From Candidatus Methylopumilus turicensis (GTDB taxonomy: Bacteria; Pseudomonadota; Gammaproteobacteria; Burkholderiales; Methylophilaceae): a stretch of 64,000 bases of DNA. Numbering within the stretch: position 1 is the first letter of the stretch; every line of letters starts with the position of its first letter. Below the pieces are notes generated by a model that ran no database searches, was not told where the DNA came from, and saw only the letters and a program-made list of their open reading frames with translations. Where the stretch lies: assembly GCF_000953015.1 (NCBI RefSeq), contig NZ_LN794158.1, positions 434,001-498,000 on the forward strand. Direction: 5' to 3'. Made by a program: the position numbers and the translations under genes. Below are positions 32,690 through 43,068 of this stretch, piece after piece.

Positions 32690-33679
32690 TTACTTGATAC
32701 GGTTGATTAGGTCAGTAATCTTAATGCCTACTTCTGGCGTACCGTTGAAACCAGTACCTGGTTTCATTGCCTTGAAGTGGGCTGTCACTGCTGCATAATC
32801 TGCAGCTGGAAGTGGAACATATTTCACTTCTTTAACCAACTTAGGTGCATTTTCCAAATAGTAGTTAACGAATGCTTTAACTTCTGGTTTGAATGCAGCC
32901 GCTGTTGCGTTCACGTAGATGAACAATGGACGTGAAAGTGGTTGATATGTACCGTTCATTACCGCTTCTGGTGAAGGCATAATCGCTGGAGTACCAGCTT
33001 TAGCAATAATTGGTAGTGCGCGTAGCTTGTCTTTGTTCGCTTCGTAATATGCATAACCAAAGTAACCCATGCCGCCAAGGTTGCTTGAAACGCCTTGTAC
33101 TAACACGTTGTCATCTTCTGATGGTGTGTAGTCTGAACGATGTTTACCTTTTTGACCGTTGATCGCTTCACAGAAATAATCAAATGTACCTGAAGCAGTA
33201 CCTGGGCCAAATAAAGCAAGTGGTTGGTTTGGATAAGAGCTGTTGATTTGGTTCCAGTTTTTCACTGAAGAACCAGCCCAGATTTTTTTCAAGTCATCAG
33301 CAGAGATTTCTTTGATGAAGTTGTTTTTACCGTTAACAACAACAGTTAACGCATCATAAGCGATTGGCAATTCAATGTATTGAATACCAGCATCTTTACA
33401 AGCGTCGATTTCTTTTTGTGAGATTGGGCGTGAAGCATCTGAAATGTCAGTTTCGCCACGGCAGAATTTTTTGAAACCACCGCCAGTACCAGATTCACCA
33501 ACCGTTACTTTTACTTTTGCTGATTTTTGAAATTCTTCAGCAACTGCTTCAGTAATTGGATAAACAGTTGAAGAACCGTCGATTTTAATGATTTTTTCAA
33601 CAGCGTATGTTGATGTTGCTGACAATGCAGCTGCAACAAACGAAGCAACTGTGAGAGCTTTTACGAACTTAGATTGCAT
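32690..33679 (-). CDS. pstS: periplasmic phosphate-binding protein PstS
   Basis: 329 residues from the ATG at 33677-33679, which has GGAG at proper spacing. A longer frame to 33805 would run through the promoter and is rejected. Signal peptide [20 protein letters not shown] with probable cleavage after TYA. The mature protein has the phosphate-binding segments [18 protein letters not shown] and [23 protein letters not shown]. It captures inorganic phosphate for PstCAB. A Pho box lies about 95 nt upstream. Confidence 0.96.
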   Translation of the reverse strand: MQSKFVKALTVASFVAAALSATSTYAVEKIIKIDGSSTVYPITEAVAEEFQKSAKVKVTVGESGTGGGFKKFCRGETDISDASRPISQKEIDACKDAGIQYIELPIAYDALTVVVNGKNNFIKEISADDLKKIWAGSSVKNWNQINSSYPNQPLALFGPGTASGTFDYFCEAINGQKGKHRSDYTPSEDDNVLVQGVSSNLGGMGYFGYAYYEANKDKLRALPIIAKAGTPAIMPSPEAVMNGTYQPLSRPLFIYVNATAAAFKPEVKAFVNYYLENAPKLVKEVKYVPLPAADYAAVTAHFKAMKPGTGFNGTPEVGIKITDLINRIK

Positions 33680-33773
33680 AATAATCTCCATTGAGTGAAC
33701 TGTTCTTTCATGAGCCTGATCATAAACCTGATCATTTGACTCAGAAATATGCTTCGTATCGTATAGATGAAAT

Positions 33774-33791
33774 ATTACAAGTTTGTGACAA
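33774..33791 (-). promoter_or_regulatory. Pho box of pstSCAB
   Basis: On the minus strand TTGTCAC-AAAC-TTGTAAT, two PhoB half-sites 11 bp apart. A -10-like TATACG (33760-33765) lies 8 nt downstream. Confidence 0.7.
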
Positions 33792-33943
33792 AATTTGCGA
33801 AACATATATTCCGAAACTATCCTTTGCTAAGAATGTGCGAGATGCTTTAGCTTCTTGTTTGAAAGCGCGGTTTGATAAAGGGCGCCTTGCGAGGTTTGAT
33901 GTATAATTTGGCCTACTAAAAATTAGCCGTGCCGGAAATACAC

Positions 33944-35048
33944 ATGGAAGCCGAACAACTTAACCTCATTGGCAATCGCCTTGCCGACCTCGCCGAGCGC
34001 CAACATGCGCTTCGGGGGTATCTTTGACTTTGAAAACAAGCAACAACGTTTAGAAGAAGTCAGTCAGCTTTTAGAAGACCCCAGTATTTGGAACGATAAC
34101 GAGCGCTCACAAAAGCTAGGCAAAGAACGCCGTGAGCTTGAAGGATTAGTGAAGTCGCTAGTGGACATCGATGCGGGCATTCGAGATGCTTCTGAGCTAT
34201 TTGACATGGCCAAAGATGAAAGCGACGAAGGCACGCTACTCAGTATAGAAGCCGATAGCCTTGCACTTGAAAAACAACTTGAAGGCATGGAATTCCGCCG
34301 CATGTTTGCCAATCCAATGGACCCCAATAACTGCTTTATGGACTTTCAATCTGGCAGTGGCGGAACTGAGGCCCAGGATTGGGCGTCTATGTTGCTGCGG
34401 ATGTATTTGCGTTATTGCGAGCGTAAAGGCTTTAAGGTCGAAGTGCTTGAAGAATCCGAAGGCGATATTGCGGGGATCAAGAGTGCATCGCTTAAAGTGT
34501 CGGGTGAATATGCCTACGGTTATTTGCGCAGTGAATCAGGGGTGCATCGCTTAGTGCGTAAATCACCATTTGACTCGGGTAATCGCCGTCACACTTCATT
34601 TGCAAGCGTGCAAATTTTTCCAGAGATTGATGACTCGATCGAAGTGGATATTAATCCTGCCGATTTGCGTATTGATACTTACCGTGCCAGTGGTGCGGGT
34701 GGTCAGCATATTAACAAGACCGATTCTGCGGTGCGGATTACGCATATCCCAACCAATACCGTGGTGCAGTGTCAAAACGATCGCTCGCAACACCGCAATA
34801 AAGCGGAAGCCATGAATATGCTCAAAGCTCAGCTTTATCAGCTAGAGCTGAATAAGCGTAATGAAGAAAAACAAGCCTTAGAAGATGCCAAAACCGACAT
34901 CGGCTGGGGCCACCAAATTCGCAGCTATGTGCTAGACCAATCACGTATTAAAGATTTACGTACCAACGTTGAAGTTGGGAATACACAAGGGGTGCTCGAT
35001 GGCGACCTTGATCCATTTATATCTGAAAGTTTAAAGCAGGGAGTTTGA
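33944..35048 (+). CDS. prfB: peptide chain release factor 2 (programmed +1 frameshift)
   Basis: Starts at ATG 33944 ([16 protein letters not shown]...). Zero frame ends at an in-frame TGA, 34025-34027, within GGGGG-TAT-CTT-TGA-C, the classic autoregulatory slip site. A +1 shift on CTT continues through [16 protein letters not shown] to the stop at 35048, giving about 367 residues. The second frame has the SPF anticodon-like motif ([13 protein letters not shown]) and the GGQ motif ([18 protein letters not shown]). Annotators that ignore the shift will call a shorter gene from an internal start. It precedes lysS by 1 nt. Confidence 0.97.
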
Positions 35049-35049
35049 A

Positions 35050-36555
35050 GTGAGTGAACATCTAAATCCGCCATTACAAGACGAAAACCACGTGATTGCC
35101 GAGCGTCGTGAAAAGCTAAAAGCCATTCGTGCGGCTGGCGTTGCCTTCCCGAATGATTTTAAGCCTGAGCATTTTGCTGCAGATTTACATGCGCAATATG
35201 GCGAGCTTGAAAACGAATCGCTTGAAGGCATGGCCGTCAACGTTAAAATCGCTGGTCGCATGATGCTCAAACGCGTGATGGGCAAAGCCAGCTTTGCGAC
35301 CGTGCAAGATCGCTCTGGTCGCGTTCAGCTATTTATCTCTAAAGATAATATCGGCGAAGAAATATACGAATCATTCAAACATTGGGATTTGGGCGACATT
35401 CTCGCCGCCGTTGGTGTAATGTTTAAAACCAAAACAGGCGAGCTTTCGATTAAAGTCACGGAGCTTCGCTTACTCACTAAATCGTTGCGTCCACTCCCTG
35501 AAAAATTCCACGGTTTGGCTGACCAAGAGATTAAATATCGCCAACGCTATGTGGACATGATTGTTTCTGAAGAAACCCGCAACACCTTTAAGGCACGTAG
35601 CAAAATTGTTTCAGCCATTCGCAATTTCATGGTGGAAAACGAGTTTTTAGAGGTTGAAACGCCGATGTTGCACCCAATTCCTGGTGGTGCTTCAGCTAAG
35701 CCATTTGTCACGCATCACAATGCTTTAGATATGCAAATGACCTTGCGTATTGCCCCAGAGCTATATTTGAAGCGCTTGATTGTGGGTGGCTTTGAGCGTG
35801 TGTTTGAAGTAAACCGCAATTTCCGTAATGAAGGTGTGAGTGTTAGACACAATCCAGAATTTACCATGATGGAGTTTTACGCGACTTATACCGACTATAA
35901 GTGGCTAATGGACTATACAGAAAACTGTATCCGCGCTGCGGCAATGGCGGCTTGCGGCACTGCTACCTTGCAATATCAAGGTCGTGAATTAGACTTTAGC
36001 AAGCCATTCCAACGCTTAACCATTGTGGACGCCATTAACAAATACGCCCCTAATTACAACGCAGCGCAATTAGCCGATGCAGCGTTTATTCGTCAAGAGC
36101 TACTCAAGTTTGGCGTAAAAGCCTTTGACCATGCAGGCCTCGGCGCATTGCAATTGGCGCTGTTTGAAGAAACCGCAGAAAGCCAATTGTGGGAGCCTAC
36201 TTATATTATTGACTACCCGATAGAGGTTTCTCCACTCGCGCGTGCGTCAGATGCCAACCCTGAAATCACGGAGCGTTTTGAACTCTTTATTGCTGGCCGT
36301 GAAATCGCCAATGGCTTCTCAGAGCTGAACGATGCGGAAGACCAAGCCGCGCGCTTTCATGCGCAAGTGGCGGCCAAAGAGGCGGGGGATGATGAAGCGA
36401 TGTATTACGATGCAGACTTTATCCGTGCGCTGGAATACGGCATGCCACCAACAGGCGGTTGCGGTATCGGCATTGACCGCTTAGTGATGCTCCTCACAGA
36501 CAGCCCAAGCATTCGTGACGTGATTTTATTCCCGCACATGCGCAAAGAAGTTTAA
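35050..36555 (+). CDS. lysS: lysyl-tRNA synthetase, class II
   Basis: 501 residues, GTG start one nucleotide after the prfB stop. The N-terminal OB-fold anticodon domain (~60-150) includes [16 protein letters not shown]. The catalytic domain has class II motif 2 ([25 protein letters not shown]) and motif 3 ([14 protein letters not shown]). The prfB-lysS pairing is common in Proteobacteria. Confidence 0.96.
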   Translation: MSEHLNPPLQDENHVIAERREKLKAIRAAGVAFPNDFKPEHFAADLHAQYGELENESLEGMAVNVKIAGRMMLKRVMGKASFATVQDRSGRVQLFISKDNIGEEIYESFKHWDLGDILAAVGVMFKTKTGELSIKVTELRLLTKSLRPLPEKFHGLADQEIKYRQRYVDMIVSEETRNTFKARSKIVSAIRNFMVENEFLEVETPMLHPIPGGASAKPFVTHHNALDMQMTLRIAPELYLKRLIVGGFERVFEVNRNFRNEGVSVRHNPEFTMMEFYATYTDYKWLMDYTENCIRAAAMAACGTATLQYQGRELDFSKPFQRLTIVDAINKYAPNYNAAQLADAAFIRQELLKFGVKAFDHAGLGALQLALFEETAESQLWEPTYIIDYPIEVSPLARASDANPEITERFELFIAGREIANGFSELNDAEDQAARFHAQVAAKEAGDDEAMYYDADFIRALEYGMPPTGGCGIGIDRLVMLLTDSPSIRDVILFPHMRKEV

Positions 36556-36584
36556 TTAAATATTAAGTTAGGCTAAATACTAAG

Positions 36585-37904
36585 TTAGCTTAAATAAGCT
36601 AAAGCCAGCCCAATTAACCCGCTAGCAATAATCACCACTAAAGTATTCGCTTTAAATTTGGTGAGGGCAATAAAAGCCAAGCCTGCAATCACCAACCCAG
36701 CAATGTTAAGTTGCTGGGTTTTTTCTTGCCAAAAAGTATGTAGGGCAAAAAACACCGCCAAATTCAAAATCACGCCAACCACTGCTGCAGTAATGGCGGT
36801 TAATGGCGCAGCGAGTTTAAGTTGGCTGCGCGTGGTTTCAATAAACGGCGCGCCTAAAAAAATCATCACAAAGCTCGGTAAAAAAGTAAAAAAGGTCGCC
36901 ACGCCCGCCGAAGCCAAACCTGAAACCCAAAGCGGTGCAAGAGGTAGTGCATGGTTCACCCAGCCACTCACAAAGCTAATAAAGGTAATCACCATAATCA
37001 GCGGGCCAGGCGTGGTCTCACCCAGCGCCAAGCCATCCATCATTTGCGTGGCAGTAATCCAATGATAATGCTCCACCGCCCCTTGATACACATAAGGTAA
37101 CACTGCATAAGCCCCGCCAAAGGTTAATAAGGCGGCCTTGGTAAAGAACAAAGCCGTTTGGCTAAGCAAATCATCAAAGCCAAAAGCGCTCACTAATAGA
37201 TAAAAAGCCGAGCCGCCAATCAGAAATCCCAAGGTCAGTGTTTTAATGAAATGCTTAGGGCTATAGCTTGCATGGTCGGGAATGGCCGTATCGTCATCAA
37301 TGATGGCGGGCAAATGTTCAGCGTGTGTATCAGCTTTGTGTGGGGCTGTTTTAAAAGCCTGCGGCAACCAATGACTTGCTACCCAGCCGATGACGGCTGC
37401 AAGTAAAACAATCAAAGGGAATGGCAATTTGAAAAACAAAATACCAATAAATGACAAGGCCGCAATGAGGACGAGTAAAGGATGCTTCAGTATCCGTGTG
37501 CCAATGCGATAAGCCGCAAATAACACAATCGCCACCACCGCAGGTTTAATGCCGCTAAATAGGCTTTGGATGATAGGCAAATCGCCATATTGCATATACA
37601 TCACACCCAAACCAGCCAATATAAAGAAGGATGGCAAGATAAATAACAACCCAGCGATTAGCCCGCCCACGGTTTTGTGCATCAGCCAACCAATATAAAT
37701 CGCCAGCTGCTGGGCCTCAGGGCCGGGCAGCAACATACAAAAATTAAGCGCATGTAAAAAACGGGCTTCAGAAATCCAGCGTTTTTCTACCACTAACTCT
37801 TGATGCATGATCGCAATCTGCCCAGCTGGGCCGCCAAAGCTAATAAAGCCTAGCCTTAGCCAATACCAAAAAGCTTGTTTTAAGGAAATATTTTTTTTTG
37901 CCAT
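36585..37904 (-). CDS. chrA: chromate transporter ChrA
   Basis: Long-chain CHR protein, about 439 residues if started at MAKKNISLKQAF. Two other starts up to 37964 are possible, and no ribosome-binding site settles it. Two homologous halves: the first has SFGGPAGQIAIMH, the second LTFGGAYAVLPYV and GETTPGPLIM. Roughly 12 hydrophobic segments. Mediates chromate efflux in characterised members. It is convergent with lysS and divergent from the porin gene. Confidence 0.9.
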   Translation of the reverse strand: MAKKNISLKQAFWYWLRLGFISFGGPAGQIAIMHQELVVEKRWISEARFLHALNFCMLLPGPEAQQLAIYIGWLMHKTVGGLIAGLLFILPSFFILAGLGVMYMQYGDLPIIQSLFSGIKPAVVAIVLFAAYRIGTRILKHPLLVLIAALSFIGILFFKLPFPLIVLLAAVIGWVASHWLPQAFKTAPHKADTHAEHLPAIIDDDTAIPDHASYSPKHFIKTLTLGFLIGGSAFYLLVSAFGFDDLLSQTALFFTKAALLTFGGAYAVLPYVYQGAVEHYHWITATQMMDGLALGETTPGPLIMVITFISFVSGWVNHALPLAPLWVSGLASAGVATFFTFLPSFVMIFLGAPFIETTRSQLKLAAPLTAITAAVVGVILNLAVFFALHTFWQEKTQQLNIAGLVIAGLAFIALTKFKANTLVVIIASGLIGLALAYLS

Positions 37905-38007
37905 GTCATCATATAAATTGAGTTTATCTATGTGAGATGAATGATAAGTCATCTCATTGAACACTGCATTGTTGTTTTTTTACAACAGAACTAATCTAAA
38001 TTCATTA

Positions 38008-38041
38008 TTGTCATCTAAATGTCATATATAACTATCATAAT
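38008..38041 (+). promoter_or_regulatory. Pho box and -10 of the porin gene
   Basis: TTGTCAT-CTAA-ATGTCAT at 38008-38025 is the best Pho box in the window. A -10-like CATAAT at 38036-38041 follows after 10 nt. A third TCAT-containing 7-mer, CTATCAT, overlaps the -10. Confidence 0.75.
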
Positions 38042-38103
38042 CGCGCACGTATCAATTTCTTTATTACAGAATTTTTTTGTTTGGTTTTTTTAAGGGAGTA
38101 TTT

Positions 38104-39675
38104 ATGAAATCTATCAAAATGCGTGGCGTAGTAGCTGCGGTAGCGGGTGCTTTGATGTTCGGCTTCGGCGCCAACGCAATGGCTGACTCAACAGACGACA
38201 TCCTGAATGCATTGATTGCAAAAGGCGTGTTAACAGAAGAAGAAGGTGCTTTGCTTCAAAAAGGCCGTGAGGGCGAAAAATTAGGTGCTTCAAAAAAACC
38301 TAAAACAACTGAAAAAGATGGCGCATTTACGCTTGAAAGTGGCAATGGCAACACAACAATGGCTGTTACAGGTCGTTTGCATTTTGATATGCATAACTCA
38401 AATCTTGATTTTGCTACTACCGAAAACACTGATAAAGACACTGCAAGTGCTGCGGATCAGTTTGAAATTCGTCGCGCACGTATTGGTGTTAAAGGCAAAC
38501 TTGCCAAAGATTTCAAATATGAAGCGGTTACAAACTTAGTTGGTGGCACACCGACAATCGATGTGGCTTTCTTAGATTGGGCTAAGTACGATCAAGGTAA
38601 TATTCGTTTTGGTAAATTTAAGCAACCATTTAACTTGGAAGAGTTAACAAGTTCAAACAATATCACTTTCATGGAGCGCTCATACGTTAACCAGTTAGCA
38701 CCAGCAAAAAAACTTGGTGTGATGTTCTCTGGTGAAGGTCGTCCTGGCTTCACATACGCGGCTTCAGGTTTCCAATTTAACGATACTGAGCTAAGTTATA
38801 AAGGTGAAGATTTGTCTTACGCTGGCCGTACGACATTAAACTTTGCTGAAATTATGGGCGACAAAACTGCTATTTACCATGTTGGCTTGTCTGGTTTTGA
38901 TACATCTTATGCTGTTCGTCCTACAACATCATCAAGCGCTTCAGGTGGCACCACTTCAAGTGGTTCAATCATGTCATTTAGAGGTTCTAATCGTGGTTTA
39001 AGCAATATTTTTAGAGCTCAAATTGAGGGTGACACAACAGTAAGCGGCCAGAGCGTTGCGTCAGACAATAGTTCACAGGTCTCAGCTAAAGCACTTGGTC
39101 TTGAGGGTATCGTTGCTAGAGGTCCATTCAAATTGCAAGGTGAATATGTAAGATCAGATTACAAAGCTAATTACAATGACGTTGCAAAAATGTCACTTGA
39201 TGCCAATGCTTGGTACGCTGAAGCTGCATGGATGATTACTGGCGAAAGTTATGCTGATTCATACAAAAAAGGTGTATTTGGTGCAATCAAACCTAAGAGT
39301 ATGTATGACATGGATGGCGGCAAGGGCTGGGGTGCTTGGGAACTGGCATTTAGGGCTGAAGGTTATAATGTCGAAAATGGTTCACTTACCGGCGGTGCCT
39401 CAAGCTCTCGCTTCCAAGGTAACTTGAGCTGTGCATCAGGTTCATCAGAAACTATTAACACAGGCTCAAGCAAAACAGCTGCTCAAGCTAATTGCGAATC
39501 AGGCGCTAAATCATATACTGCTGGTCTAAGATGGATTGCTAATCCAAATTTACTATTTAAGCTTAACTACACATATACTAAGTTTGATTATAAATGGGAT
39601 CACTTTGATACAGAAGGTACTAAGTTCATGGATAACGAACAAGTTATGTCACTTCGTGGTCAATGGATGTTTTAA
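38104..39675 (+). CDS. OprO/OprP-like phosphate-selective porin
   Basis: Outer-membrane porin of 523 residues from the ATG at 38104, preceded by AAGGGAG. Signal peptide cleaved after ANAMA. Then a short helical segment (DDILNALIAKGVLTEEEGAL) as in OprP-type proteins, then a beta-barrel with EIRRARIGVKGKLAKDFKY and RFGKFKQPFNLEELTSSN, ending in the terminal aromatic GQWMF typical of outer-membrane barrels. The family takes up phosphate or polyphosphate, consistent with the Pho box upstream. Confidence 0.88.
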   Translation: MKSIKMRGVVAAVAGALMFGFGANAMADSTDDILNALIAKGVLTEEEGALLQKGREGEKLGASKKPKTTEKDGAFTLESGNGNTTMAVTGRLHFDMHNSNLDFATTENTDKDTASAADQFEIRRARIGVKGKLAKDFKYEAVTNLVGGTPTIDVAFLDWAKYDQGNIRFGKFKQPFNLEELTSSNNITFMERSYVNQLAPAKKLGVMFSGEGRPGFTYAASGFQFNDTELSYKGEDLSYAGRTTLNFAEIMGDKTAIYHVGLSGFDTSYAVRPTTSSSASGGTTSSGSIMSFRGSNRGLSNIFRAQIEGDTTVSGQSVASDNSSQVSAKALGLEGIVARGPFKLQGEYVRSDYKANYNDVAKMSLDANAWYAEAAWMITGESYADSYKKGVFGAIKPKSMYDMDGGKGWGAWELAFRAEGYNVENGSLTGGASSSRFQGNLSCASGSSETINTGSSKTAAQANCESGAKSYTAGLRWIANPNLLFKLNYTYTKFDYKWDHFDTEGTKFMDNEQVMSLRGQWMF

Positions 39676-39700
39676 TTTAAGTTAGATTGTTTTACTAAAT

Positions 39701-39729
39701 AAAAAAACCCGCTTCGGCGGGTTTTTTTA
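39701..39729 (+). terminator. porin gene terminator
   Basis: aaaaaaacccgc-ttcg-gcgggttttttt, a compact hairpin with TTCG loop and T-run. The next Pho box starts 5 nt later. Confidence 0.9.
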
Positions 39730-39733
39730 TTGC

Positions 39734-39767
39734 CTGTCAAAAAACTATCTTATTTATCACTTAAAAT
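39734..39767 (+). promoter_or_regulatory. Pho box and -10 of the PhoX-like gene
   Basis: CTGTCAA-AAAA-CTATCTT at 39734-39751, with TAAAAT at 39762-39767 after 10 nt. Confidence 0.7.
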
Positions 39768-39804
39768 AATATTTATTAAATTAATGTCATTTTTGGATAC
39801 GCGT

Positions 39805-41214
39805 ATGAAAATCTCCAACTCTCTCAAGCTCGCCACTTTATTCGCACTCCTTGCATATCAAACACCAGCGCTTGCTGAAAGTGTAGCTTCTCAGGCTTGG
39901 TTAAGGCCGATCGCTGATGCTTGGCAAGTCAAGCCTTTACTCAATGTAGGCGATGCCGTTGGCGCTAAAAACTACCGCATGGTGGGCATCCCGGATGGTT
40001 TGGGTGCGATGGATAATGGTGACGGTACGCTATCCATTTATATGAACCATGAGGCGGGTAAAGACCAAGGTAAAAATCGTAAACATTTTGGACGTGGTGC
40101 ATTTGTATCTTCTTGGATATTAGATATTGATCGTCTAAAAATCACCGCAGGTGAGGATTTAATCAAGCAAGTCAAGCTATGGTTACCTGATGATAAAAAG
40201 CATGCAAACGCCCCAGCGCATAGCTTTAACCGTTTATGTTCGGCTGATTTACCTGCCCTGAGCGCCTTATATGATGCGGCTTCTGCCAAGGGCTTTAATG
40301 GCCGCTTGTTTATGAACGGTGAAGAAGACCGCGAGGGTGGCCGTGGCTTTGCGCATGTGGTGACCGGCGAACAAAAAGGCATCAGTTACGAGCTACCTTA
40401 CTTGGGTAAATTTGCTTGGGAAAATGCCGTGGCTAACCCAAGCACAGGGGTTAAAACGTTGGTGATGGGCATGGATGATAGCCCTGGTGGCCAAGTGTAC
40501 ATGTATGTGGGTGAAAAACGTGCGGCTGGCAACCCTGTGGAGCAAGCAGGCTTGATGGGCGGTAATTTGTACGCAGTAAAAGTGAATGGCAAACGCTTTG
40601 GCTTTGTGAGCTTTGGTGATGTGTCGGCCATGAGTGGCGATGACTTAGAAAAAGCGGGGCAAAAGCTGGGTGTTGCTAACTTTATGCGCCCAGAAGACGG
40701 TGCTTGGGATGTGAATAACCCGAATGTTTTCTACTTTGCCACCACGGATAAGATCGATGGCACTAGCCAGTTATTTCAACTGACCTTTGATGATATGACT
40801 CAGCCAGAAAAAGGTGGCGCGATTAAAGTCGTGCTCAATGCGCGGGATATTGGTGCGCAGATGTTTGATAACATCACCGTGGCGGGCGATGGCAAATTGC
40901 TGGTGGAAGAAGACCCAGGTGATAACGCGCACATGGCTTCTATTTGGCAGTTTGACCCAAAAACAGGCAAGGCCGAGAAGATCGTTAAAGTTGCGCCAGA
41001 AGCTTTTTTGGATAAAAACAGCACAGCTTATTTAACGCAAGATGAAGAAAATTCAGGGATTATTGACATTACCGATTTGGTGCGCAAAGCAACATGGTTT
41101 GATGCAAGCCAGCGTTACTATTTAGGGGCACTTCAAGTGCATACAAAGTCGAATGATCCTGAACTCATCGAAGATGGGCAATTGTATTTAATCACCGGGC
41201 CAAATCGTCCATGA
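39805..41214 (+). CDS. PhoX-like (DUF839) secreted phosphatase
   Basis: 469 residues from the ATG at 39805 (GGA upstream). An earlier in-frame ATG at 39784 gives a poorer signal peptide. Signal sequence cleaved after TPALA. The mature part resembles the calcium/iron-dependent PhoX phosphatase family: GIPDGLGAMDNGDGTLSIYMNHE, RPEDGAWD and LVEEDPGDNAH are metal-site-like segments on a beta-propeller. The predicted role is periplasmic release of phosphate from esters. The assignment rests on motif memory, but the Pho box and adjacent phosphate porin support it. Confidence 0.75.
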   Translation: MKISNSLKLATLFALLAYQTPALAESVASQAWLRPIADAWQVKPLLNVGDAVGAKNYRMVGIPDGLGAMDNGDGTLSIYMNHEAGKDQGKNRKHFGRGAFVSSWILDIDRLKITAGEDLIKQVKLWLPDDKKHANAPAHSFNRLCSADLPALSALYDAASAKGFNGRLFMNGEEDREGGRGFAHVVTGEQKGISYELPYLGKFAWENAVANPSTGVKTLVMGMDDSPGGQVYMYVGEKRAAGNPVEQAGLMGGNLYAVKVNGKRFGFVSFGDVSAMSGDDLEKAGQKLGVANFMRPEDGAWDVNNPNVFYFATTDKIDGTSQLFQLTFDDMTQPEKGGAIKVVLNARDIGAQMFDNITVAGDGKLLVEEDPGDNAHMASIWQFDPKTGKAEKIVKVAPEAFLDKNSTAYLTQDEENSGIIDITDLVRKATWFDASQRYYLGALQVHTKSNDPELIEDGQLYLITGPNRP

Positions 41215-41274
41215 TTGATCCTGCTGTTGGCTTTAAACCCAATACTGGCTGCGCACCTATCGTGTTAATGCACC

Positions 41275-41574
41275 TTAGGGCTTAGCCAGTTTGGCTTTAA
41301 TGTAAGACTTGGCTAAGTGGTCGAGTTGTAGATATTCAAATACGGCGCTATCTTGCACCATCGCAATACCTACTTCTTTGGCTTCTTCAAACGTTGCGTG
41401 TTGTTTGTTCATGATGATATTGCTAATGTAGTAATGCACTTTCTTTTCCGTTTGCCAGCCCATGCCGGTGACCTCGCAAAAGTGTTTGCCAAAGCTAAAG
41501 GTAATAGCAAAGTTGAGATAATCCTGATGGTGTTTGATTACTATAAAATCAAAGTAGCCTATTGTTTCTGGCAC
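41275..41574 (-). CDS. conserved-looking hypothetical protein, 99 aa
   Basis: Soluble, slightly basic 99-residue protein with no signal peptide and no motif I recognise. Codon use looks genuine (no long low-complexity stretch; the C-terminus is a plausible amphipathic helix with AKSYIKAKLAK). It stands alone between the PhoX-like gene and other small genes. Confidence 0.5.
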   Translation of the reverse strand: MPETIGYFDFIVIKHHQDYLNFAITFSFGKHFCEVTGMGWQTEKKVHYYISNIIMNKQHATFEEAKEVGIAMVQDSAVFEYLQLDHLAKSYIKAKLAKP

Positions 41575-41765
41575 AAACCCTCACCTGATCAATAATTAAT
41601 AAAGCTTGAACGTGGTTTAGTTTAAGGAGTAGCACTGGTCATATTTCAAGTGAGTCTATCTTATCAAGCATGCTATTTTTTATTGTTAAGACTGCATGAA
41701 GATTATATGAAAAAAGAGAGCGCCACGAAGGACGCTCTAAAAGGAGTGTGGGTTAAAATGGTGTT

Positions 41766-41990
41766 CTAAAAAACAAGATAAATCGGGGTTATTTCTTTTG
41801 GGTGTTTTGCTTGTTTTTTGGCGCTTAGGTGTTCGTTAAATAGACGAAGCGTTGTCGCGGTTCTTGTGATTTCTTCTTTTGAAATCTTGTGGATGCTTTT
41901 AAGCACGCGTTGATGAATCATCGGGCTATTGAGTTGGCTGGTGATTTCACTGGTTTTTGCTTGCTTTATTAATTTCATGACTTCAATCAT
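41766..41990 (-). CDS. hypothetical protein, 74 aa
   Basis: Basic, helical 74-residue protein (MIEVMKLIKQAKTSEITSQL...). No recognised domain. An imperfect hairpin agagcg...cgctct lies downstream (about 41718-41740). May be a real small gene; the evidence is only the open frame and composition. Confidence 0.4.
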   Translation of the reverse strand: MIEVMKLIKQAKTSEITSQLNSPMIHQRVLKSIHKISKEEITRTATTLRLFNEHLSAKKQAKHPKEITPIYLVF

Positions 41991-42136
41991 TTTTGACTTC
42001 TTTAATGCAGTTATTCAAATTAAGTAAGCATTATGCGTTTGCTATGTTGCAGTTGTATGTCAAATTGAAGATGAATTAATGAAGGGATTGAAAACCTGAT
42101 GGGTCGTGCGTGAAGCGTTGAGTAGTAGTTGAATGG

Positions 42137-42334
42137 CTAGGAGAGGATGGCGTAAATCATCGCTTCTCGGTAAATCAGGCAGCTGATGGAGAACACAAAA
42201 ATGCCCAATGAAAAAAGAATGACCAGATTGCCCGTAGTTTTGGCGAGGTTTTTAAAGCCAAACAATTTGTAGTGGCTAGCGTAAAAAGTAAATGCAATCG
42301 CAGTCATTGCCCAACTGATAAAAAAGATTTTCAT
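42137..42334 (-). CDS. small two-helix membrane protein
   Basis: 65 residues with two hydrophobic segments (about 2-18 and 35-60) and a short basic linker (HYKLFGFKNLAK). No family recognised. Confidence 0.45.
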   Translation of the reverse strand: MKIFFISWAMTAIAFTFYASHYKLFGFKNLAKTTGNLVILFSLGIFVFSISCLIYREAMIYAILS

Positions 42335-42467
42335 TTTTTGTACACGCTTGCAGATAAAAAAATAGAGCGGCTTTAAGGCGCTCTATTAAAACTAGGAGTA
42401 GAGATTAATTCATCAATCAGATTTTATTTTAGGACTTAATTGTTGCAGTAATAAGACAATTTATGCA

Positions 42468-42845
42468 TTAGGCAATTTTGCAGGGGATGAGTGCATCCTC
42501 ATCAAAACGATAAGCCGCACAAAGAAGATGGTAGCCATCTGCAATGATGAGCATGCGATTTGTTTGGTCGCGAATCAACAGTAAAGGCGATAATAACTCC
42601 CCAGATTTTATTTTTTTGATATCACGTCTGACATGTAAATTACTCACGCCGAGCAAGGATAAATGGGAGGCTCTAAATATATCTTTCGCCTTAAACTCCA
42701 CAAGCGGTGCGCTTTCAAGCTGTTTGACTAAGCTTACTGCAGTTTTTTCGTCATACAGGAGACTTAAATAGGAAATCGCGGCCGGGTAGTTGTGATCTTG
42801 TGGCTTGTTAAGCCAGTGCACTTCAACTTTCTCTTTTTTGGACAT
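42468..42845 (-). CDS. ParB-like-domain hypothetical protein
   Basis: 125 residues; EVHWLNKPQDHNYPAAISYLSLLY at the start, FKAKDIFRASHLSLLGVSN in the middle, and a C-terminal LLIRDQTNRMLIIADGYHLLCAAY. The last stretch resembles the GxHRxxAA box of ParB-like nuclease folds. I recall similar stand-alone proteins in many Proteobacteria, of unknown function. It is not next to parA or a replication origin. Confidence 0.65.
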   Translation of the reverse strand: MSKKEKVEVHWLNKPQDHNYPAAISYLSLLYDEKTAVSLVKQLESAPLVEFKAKDIFRASHLSLLGVSNLHVRRDIKKIKSGELLSPLLLIRDQTNRMLIIADGYHLLCAAYRFDEDALIPCKIA

Positions 42846-43068
42846 GTGGTTCGCTCCTGATCAAAGATGCTAGTCAAACATGATTAGATGAAGGTTTGAT
42901 GACAACCCCGATTGGGGATGTGTGAACAGTGACTTAATTTGGTTGGGATGAGCCGTTAATAATGGAATAAGCAATCCTAGACGCTTAATCTTGCTGTGGC
43001 CTGAGTAAGCCACTAGCGAGCGTCACGCGGGAATTAAGCCACGCGATCTTACTTGAGTGGTGCGTGCT

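Noticed and set aside
33680-33805. N-terminal extension of pstS
   Set aside because: It would translate the Pho box and promoter and displace the signal peptide; GGAG supports the ATG at 33679.
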